DNA of 6,671 nucleotides from NCBI GenBank assembly GCA_025350985.1, contig JANXWU010000303.1, positions 1 through 6,671 on the forward strand, given 5' to 3'. Each line of letters opens with the position of its first letter. Within the stretch, counting starts at the first letter, position 1. Shown here one piece after another: positions 1 to 5,155 of this stretch. This stretch comes from Spartobacteria bacterium. Lineage in GTDB: Bacteria > Verrucomicrobiota > Verrucomicrobiia > Chthoniobacterales > Chthoniobacteraceae. Below the pieces are notes generated by a model. It was not told the DNA's origin and ran no database searches. It saw nothing but the letters and a program-made list of their open reading frames with translations. The position numbers and the translations under genes were made by a program.

Positions 1-141
1 CATCTCCCCAAACCCGGCACCGCCCTGCCACTCGACGAATTGGAACTGACCGTCCGCCGCACTTCGCGCAAACGGATTGAAGAAGTGCTCATCGAAAAAA
101 AGGCGGATGGTGAACCGACGAACACAGAACCCGGCGCATGA
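1..141 (+). CDS. C-terminal tail of a CNNM/CorC-type (hemolysin C-like) membrane protein, partial
   Basis: The first frame is open from base 1 to a TGA at 139-141, giving the last 46 residues of a protein that starts before the window. The visible part has the look of the end of a CorC_HlyC (transporter-associated) domain: a Leu-Pro-x-Pro-Gly turn, an acidic stretch, then alternating hydrophobic residues with Arg-Lys-Arg-Ile-Glu-Glu-Val. This domain follows the CNNM membrane domain and CBS pair in Mg2+/Co2+ efflux-type proteins. The assignment is supported by the next gene, which is clearly a CNNM protein. Its stop overlaps the ATG of a 31-codon ORF (ATGA at 138-141). The tail is short, so the family call rests partly on context. 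Confidence 0.6.
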   Translation, partial: HLPKPGTALPLDELELTVRRTSRKRIEEVLIEKKADGEPTNTEPGA

Positions 142-233
142 AACTTTTCCCTTCACTCAGCAAACGTCCACGCGCGCGGCCCGAGGAAAACCTTCCGCCT
201 TCCGCCCTCCGCCTTTCGCCTTTCCCCAAATGA
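138..233 (+). CDS. Possible 31-aa small ORF coupling two CNNM genes
   Basis: An ATG at 138-140 overlaps the stop of the upstream gene as ATGA. The frame runs 31 codons to a TGA at 231-233, which overlaps the most likely start of the next gene (ATG 230-232), again as ATGA. The peptide is basic and proline/serine-rich, starts Met-Lys-Leu-Phe-Pro-Ser, and resembles no family I know. Its second half is encoded by a pyrimidine-rich low-complexity run. It could be a real micropeptide, a relay that carries ribosomes to the downstream start, or chance. No Shine-Dalgarno sequence is visible. Confidence 0.2.
   Translation: MKLFPSLSKRPRARPEENLPPSALRLSPFPK
191..227 (+). repeat. Pyrimidine-rich low-complexity CCGCCTT run
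   Basis: Bases 191-227 consist almost only of C and T with spaced G, as imperfect repeats of a 6-8 base CCGCC(T/C)T motif. It fills the space directly before the second CNNM start and replaces any Shine-Dalgarno sequence there. It may be slipped-strand repeat expansion of a spacer. If translation began at the ATG at 77, this run would encode a Pro/Phe-rich stretch unlike any CNNM protein. Confidence 0.5.
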
Positions 234-1210
234 TCTGGCTCGCCGTCGCCATCTGTATGCTGCTCGCGTTCACGTTTGCCGGGCTCGAAGCCGGAATCCT
301 TTCCGTCCCGCCCGTGCGGCTGCGCCACCAGCGCAAACGTGGCGACCCCGCCGCGGTGAAACTCAGCAGCCTTCTGGAAAATCGCGAACGGCTCCTCGTC
401 ACCGTCCTGCTCGTGACGAACCTGATGAACATCTGCGCTATCGTGCTCGCGACCCAGGAAATCGTCGCCTTTCTCGGCCCCGCCGGCTACCTCGCCGCCA
501 CGCTGATCCTGCTGCCGCTCTACCTGCTCGGCTTCGAGCTTCTGCCCAAGTCGCTCTTCCGTCGCTTTCCCTATCGCGCCCTCGCGGCGTTGATCGGCCT
601 GCTGCGCCTCACCGCGTTTTTACTCTCGCCGCTCGTCCTCGCGCTCACCGGCCTCGGCTCGTTTCTCCTGCGTCGGCACGAGCCGGAACAGCGCAAACTC
701 TTCGCCGCGCGCGAGGACTTCAAATACTTCGCCGTCGAAAGTGAACGCGTCGGCGCCATCACCAAAACCGAGCGTGAAATGATTCACAACATCGTCGATT
801 TCCGCGCCGTGGCCGTGCGCGACGTCATGCTGCCGCTGGAAAAAGCGCACACCATCCGCGTGGACGCCACGATGGAGGAATTGATCGCCCTCAGCCGGAA
901 AACCGGCATCGACCGACTGCCGATGACCGACGCCTCCGGGCGCATCGCCGGCGTGGTGAACGTCTTCGATACCTTGCTCGATTTGCCGTCCGCAGCCGCC
1001 ACCCCCGTCGCCGCCGCCCCGAAAAAAATGAGCCAGTTTCGCCGGCGCATCCTCACCGTCCAAGCCACCGATCCAGCCTACACCGCCACCAGAAAACTCC
1101 GCGCCGCGCGCGCGTACGTGGCCGTGGTTGTCGATGAAAATGGCGCACAACTCGGCATCGTCACCGCCGAGGATTTGGTCAAACGCCTCGTCAGCAGCGC
1201 GGCTGCCTGA
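230..1210 (+). CDS. CNNM (DUF21) membrane protein with CBS pair, short form
   Basis: A 326-residue integral membrane protein of the CNNM/CorC family, whose members are linked to Mg2+/Co2+ or Na+-coupled cation transport. Residues 1-25 form the first membrane helix with the family signature Ala-Gly-Leu-Glu-Ala-Gly (17-22) followed by Ser25. Further helices lie near 55-78, 85-103 and 115-147, with the conserved Glu-Leu-Leu-Pro-Lys at 103-107. The juxtamembrane segment leads to the family Val-Arg-Asp-Val-Met-Leu-Pro motif (196-202). Two CBS-type modules follow (about 200-250 and 272-320). The protein ends there and lacks the CorC_HlyC domain found in most relatives. The frame is open from 77, but I chose ATG 230 because the first helix normally begins at the N-terminus and the 51 extra residues overlap the upstream gene. 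It is probably a paralogue co-transcribed with the preceding gene. No Shine-Dalgarno sequence is evident. Confidence 0.85.
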   Translation: MIWLAVAICMLLAFTFAGLEAGILSVPPVRLRHQRKRGDPAAVKLSSLLENRERLLVTVLLVTNLMNICAIVLATQEIVAFLGPAGYLAATLILLPLYLLGFELLPKSLFRRFPYRALAALIGLLRLTAFLLSPLVLALTGLGSFLLRRHEPEQRKLFAAREDFKYFAVESERVGAITKTEREMIHNIVDFRAVAVRDVMLPLEKAHTIRVDATMEELIALSRKTGIDRLPMTDASGRIAGVVNVFDTLLDLPSAAATPVAAAPKKMSQFRRRILTVQATDPAYTATRKLRAARAYVAVVVDENGAQLGIVTAEDLVKRLVSSAAA

Positions 1211-1279
1211 GGGTGGCGCGGGCCTCTGGAACGGGCACTATTTCGTCTCCCACGTCCGCAGGAACTGCCAAATCTCCTC

Positions 1280-1697
1280 GAACTGTCCCGATTCGCCGCA
1301 GAAGTGTCAGCATTTGCCGCGAAAGTGTCATCCAGCTATTAGAAGTGTCACCTTTCGCGGTAAAAGGGTCATCCGATACAGCAGAAGTGCCATCCGATGC
1401 GGCAAAAGTGTCACGATTTGCCGCAGAAGTGTCACGATTTGCCGCAGAAGTGTCATCCCTAGGTCAGAAGTGTCACCTTTTGCCGTAAAAGCGTCATCCC
1501 CTGCGTCGGAATTGTCATCCGATACGGAAGAAGTGTCATTCCCTGCCCCAGAATTGTCACCTTTTACCGCAGAAATGTTACTTTTTACCGCAGAGATGTC
1601 ATTTTTTACCGCAGAAGTGCCACCTTTTGCCGCAAAAGTGTCACCTTTTACCGCAGAGGTGTCATCCGATGCGGCAGAACTGTCACCTTTTGCCGCA
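1280..1697. repeat. Degenerate 21-bp tandem repeat array, 20 units
   Basis: Twenty head-to-tail units fill 1280-1697; 18 are 21 bp and two (1322-1341 and 1447-1466) are 20 bp. Each unit has a constant part, GAAGTGTCA, then a 9-base segment, most often CCTTTTGCC but also TCCGATGCG, CGATTTGCC, TTTTTTACC or TTCCCTGCC, then GCA. Degenerate half-units extend on both sides (about 1262-1279, and GAAGACACC at 1698-1706). The constant part contains the odd palindrome GTGTCAC. Some junctions form strong dyads, for example TTTTGC-C-GCAAAA at 1626-1638 and AAAAG/CTTTT around TGTCAC. The array lies between the 3' ends of two convergent genes. The consensus has no stop codon in five of six frames, so the long ORFs across it are not evidence of coding. 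It could be a protein-binding array with sites on one DNA face, a structured terminator region, or a selfish minisatellite. Confidence 0.95.
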
Positions 1698-1770
1698 GAA
1701 GACACCTAACCGTGATCCGTCGGCGAATCTGCCGCCGCCGGAATTGGGAATGACGGCTAAGCCTGTGACC

Positions 1771-1787
1771 GGCGGGGGCAGACCGCC
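1771..1787 (-). terminator. Weak GC hairpin downstream of leuA
   Basis: GGCGG (1771-1775) and CCGCC (1783-1787) can pair around a 7-base loop, 15 bases past the leuA stop. No T-run follows on either strand, so it is not a standard intrinsic terminator. The rest of 1698-1801 holds a truncated repeat unit and nothing else I recognise. Transcription of leuA may instead end in the repeat array, whose dyads are next to T-rich segments on the + strand and A-rich segments on the other. Confidence 0.22.
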
Positions 1788-1801
1788 CTTACAGTGGAAA
1801 C

Positions 1802-3346
<1,545 letters not shown>

Positions 3347-3351
3347 GGGAT

Positions 3352-3420
3352 TGCTCTTTTGAGTTGCGGCAGAAAATTTACAGAAACCACGCGGCTGAAA
3401 CCGCTTCTGCCAGAAGAGCA
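3352..3420 (-). promoter_or_regulatory. leuA leader with competing stems
   Basis: Just before leuA, minus-strand bases 3420-3414 (TGCTCTT) are perfectly complementary to 3358-3352 (AAGAGCA), which covers the weak ribosome-binding sequence. The same upstream bases can instead form the local hairpin CTTCT-GGC-AGAAG (3416-3404). GGCAGAA (3411-3405) can also pair with TTCTGCC (3374-3368). An inner GCGG/CCGC stem sits at 3404-3391. These pairings exclude one another, as in attenuation-type control, but there is no U-tract, and short complementary matches do arise by chance. A poor -10-like TAAATT (3380-3375) without a clear -35 could instead place the transcript start inside this region. Confidence 0.25.
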
Positions 3421-3433
3421 GCGCAGCCGACGA

Positions 3434-3514
3434 TTACGCGAGAAAGGCTCCACGAATTTCGCGAGGCGAAATGTCGGGGAGCAGCGTAAGTCGGCTGGTG
3501 AGGATCACGAACAT
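3434..3514 (-). CDS. Possible 26-aa leader peptide upstream of leuA
   Basis: An ATG at 3514-3512 opens a 26-codon frame ending in TAA at 3436-3434, 18 bases before the first stem of the leuA leader. Five residues are leucine (including Leu-Thr-Leu-Leu near the middle), with several Ile and one Val. A leucine-rich peptide placed here would suit translation-coupled control of leuA. The leucine run is weaker than in the known enterobacterial leu leader, no Shine-Dalgarno sequence is seen, and the frame also continues as a non-coding shadow through the upstream hydrolase gene. Confidence 0.15.
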   Translation of the reverse strand: MFVILTSRLTLLPDISPREIRGAFLA

Positions 3515-3557
3515 GAAGCGGGAAGGTAGCATCGGCGCGCGCGAGTTCAATCGCGAA

Positions 3558-4295
3558 TCAATGCCGGACGTACGCCTCGCCGAGCGGCGTGAGCGCGTGT
3601 GCCGGCTCCTTTTTAAAAAGCGCGCCGGGCGTGCCGGGAGCAGTCGTGAAGTAGGCGTAACGCTCCACGAAATGCAGGCGGTCGAGCATTTTAAACGACT
3701 CGGACGCGAAGCGGTTGCGGTCGCCGCCGGAGTATTGCGAGTCGAATTCGGTGATCCAAATCGGGCGGTGGTATTTGTTATGCAAACCGGTGAGCCACGC
3801 CTCGAACTCGCGCGGGTCGGAGCTGCGATACCAATGCACGGCCAGAAAATCGACGCGCAGTTTTCGGCTCGCGACGCCTTGCATGAAACGATCCAGCCAC
3901 GCCATGCCGCCGCCATCGGAGGACGGGGCGGGACTGCCCAGACGCAGCCCGGTTTCCATGAGCTTCGGCCAAAGAGCGAGCGCTTCCTCGACGGTCGTGT
4001 TTCCCTGCGACGCGCGCTCCGGCTCGTTGAAGCCGAGAATGGACTTTGCCCCGCTGGCTTTGATCGCCGCGAGGTTTTGCGGCGTGGCGTGGACTTTGCC
4101 TTTGACCATCGGCACGAATTCGACGCCGGGCTTCGACGCGCCGTGAATCCACCAGTTGTAGTACCAATGCGCCTTGAGCGTCTCCGCGGTTTCGATCGAT
4201 CCGCCCCAGCCTTTTTTCGCTCCGCTTTTTCCGTCGTCCGCCTGCGCGGAAACCAAAACCGCGGCCGCAAAAAAGACGAGTAAAAGGTGGCGCAT
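3558..4295 (-). CDS. Secreted GH128-type glycoside hydrolase (Asl1-like)
   Basis: A 245-residue exported enzyme of the glycosyl-hydrolase catalytic-core (Asl1/GH128) type; characterised members are endo-beta-1,3-glucanases. Residues 1-18 form a signal peptide (Met-Arg-His, a hydrophobic core, then Val-Ser-Ala-Gln-Ala). The mature domain follows the family order: Trp-Tyr-Tyr-Asn-Trp-Trp (44-49), Phe-Val-Pro-Met-Val-Lys-Gly (60-66), Leu-Gly-Phe-Asn-Glu-Pro-Glu (87-93) with likely acid/base Glu91, Gly-Ser-Pro-Ala (120-123), Asp-Phe-Leu-Ala-Val-His-Trp-Tyr (149-156), and Pro-Ile-Trp-Ile-Thr-Glu-Phe (178-184) with likely nucleophile Glu183. The domain looks complete. The frame is open up to 4523, but ATG 4295 is chosen because it directly precedes the signal peptide. 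It lies 68 bases after a small membrane protein gene on the same strand. The exact substrate cannot be read from sequence. Confidence 0.88.
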   Translation of the reverse strand: MRHLLLVFFAAAVLVSAQADDGKSGAKKGWGGSIETAETLKAHWYYNWWIHGASKPGVEFVPMVKGKVHATPQNLAAIKASGAKSILGFNEPERASQGNTTVEEALALWPKLMETGLRLGSPAPSSDGGGMAWLDRFMQGVASRKLRVDFLAVHWYRSSDPREFEAWLTGLHNKYHRPIWITEFDSQYSGGDRNRFASESFKMLDRLHFVERYAYFTTAPGTPGALFKKEPAHALTPLGEAYVRH

Positions 4296-4363
4296 GACCG
4301 TGCAGGAATACGCGTGGGCCGGGCGAAAATTCAAGCACCGAATCGGCGACCGCTCGGACCGGT

Positions 4364-4759
4364 TCACGGCTTTGGCAGAAACTGGCGATGCACGAAAAAC
4401 CGCACGACATGCGCGCCGATGGCGGCAAAAACGCTCCCGCCCAAATACATCGCAGCGCCGACGGTGACCCACGCCGGCGCATTCGGTCCGAAGTGAATTT
4501 GCACCCAACCCGTCGCCCACCACACGCCCAACACCGCTGCCGCCGCGAGCACGCCCACGAGAAAACCTGGCGCGCGCTTTTTCATGAACATCTGAATCCC
4601 CGCGCCGACCGCGAACGGCACCGCGCCGAAAAGCAGCGCGACCGCCGTGCAGCCCAGCAACCCCGCCGCACGCAGCAGCAGCAGGCTCATCATTTTGAAG
4701 TGCTCCCGTTTTTGCGGCGAGACGAAGCGCAGGAGCAGTTTCTGCAAAATGGAAGTCAT
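4364..4759 (-). CDS. Small integral membrane protein, unknown function
   Basis: A 131-residue protein that I do not recognise. After a basic N-terminal segment (Gln-Lys-Arg-Glu-His near 16-20), hydrophobic stretches at about 24-55, 66-85 and 95-116 suggest three membrane segments. A basic Lys-Lys-Arg cluster follows the first, and the protein ends with Arg/His/Lys residues. It may be the first gene of a minus-strand unit with the hydrolase. The ATG overlaps the stop of an upstream frame as ATGA, but that frame (68 codons, beginning in a repeat element) does not look like a gene. A sigma70-like promoter lies about 22 bases upstream of the start. No Shine-Dalgarno sequence is present. Met23 or Met24 could be later starts. 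Confidence 0.7.
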   Translation of the reverse strand: MTSILQKLLLRFVSPQKREHFKMMSLLLLRAAGLLGCTAVALLFGAVPFAVGAGIQMFMKKRAPGFLVGVLAAAAVLGVWWATGWVQIHFGPNAPAWVTVGAAMYLGGSVFAAIGAHVVRFFVHRQFLPKP

Positions 4760-4780
4760 GAGTCGGCGGCGGGCGGATTC

Positions 4781-4808
4781 ATCGTAAGCCAGCGCACGCG
4801 GGCGTCAA
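4781..4808 (-). promoter_or_regulatory. Sigma70-like promoter for the membrane-protein/hydrolase unit
   Basis: On the minus strand, TTGACG (4808-4803) is followed by a 16-base spacer and TACGAT (4786-4781). These match 5/6 and 4/6 of the -35 and -10 consensus. Transcription would start near 4774 and leave only about 15 untranslated bases before the ATG at 4759, consistent with the missing Shine-Dalgarno sequence. A GCGGC/GCCGC hairpin (4813-4826) sits just upstream of the -35 box. Confidence 0.4.
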
Positions 4809-4832
4809 ACCAGCGGCGCGTGCCGCATAGCT

Positions 4833-4868
4833 TGGAAGGCTGCGTTCCGATTGGTCGGATAGCTTCCA
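4833..4868. repeat. Nested palindrome (REP-like hairpin)
   Basis: TGGAAGGCT (4833-4841) pairs with AGCTTCCA (4861-4868) with one bulged base. Inside, CCGA (4847-4850) pairs with TCGG (4854-4857) around a TTGG loop. The nested design resembles repetitive extragenic palindromes. A separate short hairpin (4813-4826) lies beside it. Confidence 0.5.
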
Positions 4869-4885
4869 GCGAAAGGCTTATTTCT

Positions 4886-4980
4886 ATCCACAGATGACGC
4901 AGATTTTCACGGATTTTAGTTAAACTGAAACAGTCTCTGCTTTTCAAAAAAATCAGCGTCAATCTGGGAAATCTGTGGAT
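4886..4980. repeat. 95-bp miniature inverted-repeat element
   Basis: The element begins with ATCCACAGAT (4886-4895) and ends with its exact reverse complement ATCTGTGGAT (4971-4980). The similarity continues inward as imperfect arms of about 32 bases (4886-4917 and 4948-4980) sharing CAGATT, ACG and GATTTT blocks, around an AT-rich centre of about 30 bases. It is much more AT-rich than its surroundings. It has no coding capacity of its own and looks like a mobilised or once-mobile hairpin element. I see no target-site duplication. Confidence 0.75.
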
Positions 4981-5000
4981 GCCCTCCTGCTTTCACGCCG

Positions 5001-5023
5001 GTTTTTTCAGGCCTTGAAAAAGC
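5001..5023. other. AT-rich hairpin
   Basis: TTTTTCA (5003-5009) and TGAAAAA (5015-5021) form a perfect 7-bp stem around GGCCT, extended by a G.T and a G-C pair. Direct copies of CGCCGG (4996-5001 and 5028-5033) flank it. No T-run follows the stem, so a terminator role is uncertain. Confidence 0.4.
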
Positions 5024-5045
5024 AACGCGCCGGGGTCGTTTGCGC

Positions 5046-5079
5046 CATTCCTCCACTCCGCTGCGCTCCGGTCGGAATG
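5046..5079. repeat. Short palindromic repeat with CATTCC/GGAATG ends
   Basis: CATTCC (5046-5051) and GGAATG (5074-5079) enclose a 22-base core with a direct repeat of CTCCG and a CGC-T-GCG palindrome. The form is that of a dispersed extragenic palindrome; elements of this look recur in several bacterial groups as far as I recall, but only one copy is in this window. Confidence 0.5.
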
Positions 5080-5117
5080 ACACCGATTTTCAAACAGAGA
5101 CACAGGCGGCGCGTGCA

Positions 5118-5146
5118 TTGACAGCCTTCCGTTCAAAAACTACGCT
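5118..5146 (+). promoter_or_regulatory. Sigma70-like promoter giving a near-leaderless transcript
   Basis: A perfect TTGACA (5118-5123), a 17-base spacer and TACGCT (5141-5146, 3/6 matches) lie just before the ATG at 5156. Transcription starting about 7 bases after the -10 box would begin near 5153, within a few bases of the start codon. There is no Shine-Dalgarno sequence, so translation from a nearly leaderless mRNA is likely if this promoter is used. Confidence 0.45.
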
Positions 5147-5155
5147 CCCCGCCTC

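Noticed and set aside
77..229. N-terminal extension of the second CNNM protein from the ATG at 77
   Set aside because: It overlaps the upstream coding region by 65 bases, encodes a basic, low-complexity segment and would place 51 residues before the conserved first membrane helix.
1280..1697. CRISPR array
   Set aside because: Units are contiguous 21-mers with a 9-base variable part and degenerate copies; there are no spacers of 25-40 bp and no cas genes.
1280..1697. Plasmid-type iterons of a replication origin
   Set aside because: The unit length fits iterons, but there is no rep gene, no adjacent AT-rich melting region and no DnaA box, and the neighbours are chromosomal housekeeping genes.
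1328..1705. 125-codon minus-strand and 193-codon plus-strand ORFs across the repeat array, with 7-residue repeats
   Set aside because: The 21-bp unit lacks stops in five of six frames, so any such array gives long ORFs automatically. The two 20-bp units shift the heptad frame, and changes do not favour silent codon positions.
3347..3557. T-box riboswitch upstream of leuA
   Set aside because: I could not find a T-box consensus sequence, a specifier-loop stem or a terminator with a U-tract in this 211-base leader.
3434..4283. Long ORFs in other frames of the hydrolase gene, on both strands (270 and 278 codons)
   Set aside because: They are Arg-rich shadows typical of GC-rich coding DNA; the GH128 frame has a signal peptide and conserved catalytic motifs.
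4296..4523. N-terminal extension of the GH128 enzyme up to 4523
   Set aside because: The extra 76 residues are Arg/Cys-rich, overlap the small membrane protein gene and would bury the signal peptide that starts at the chosen ATG.
4756..4962. 68-codon minus-strand ORF ending in an ATGA overlap with the small membrane protein gene
   Set aside because: It begins inside the 95-bp repeat element, crosses the nested palindrome and the likely promoter, and resembles no protein; the overlap is probably chance.
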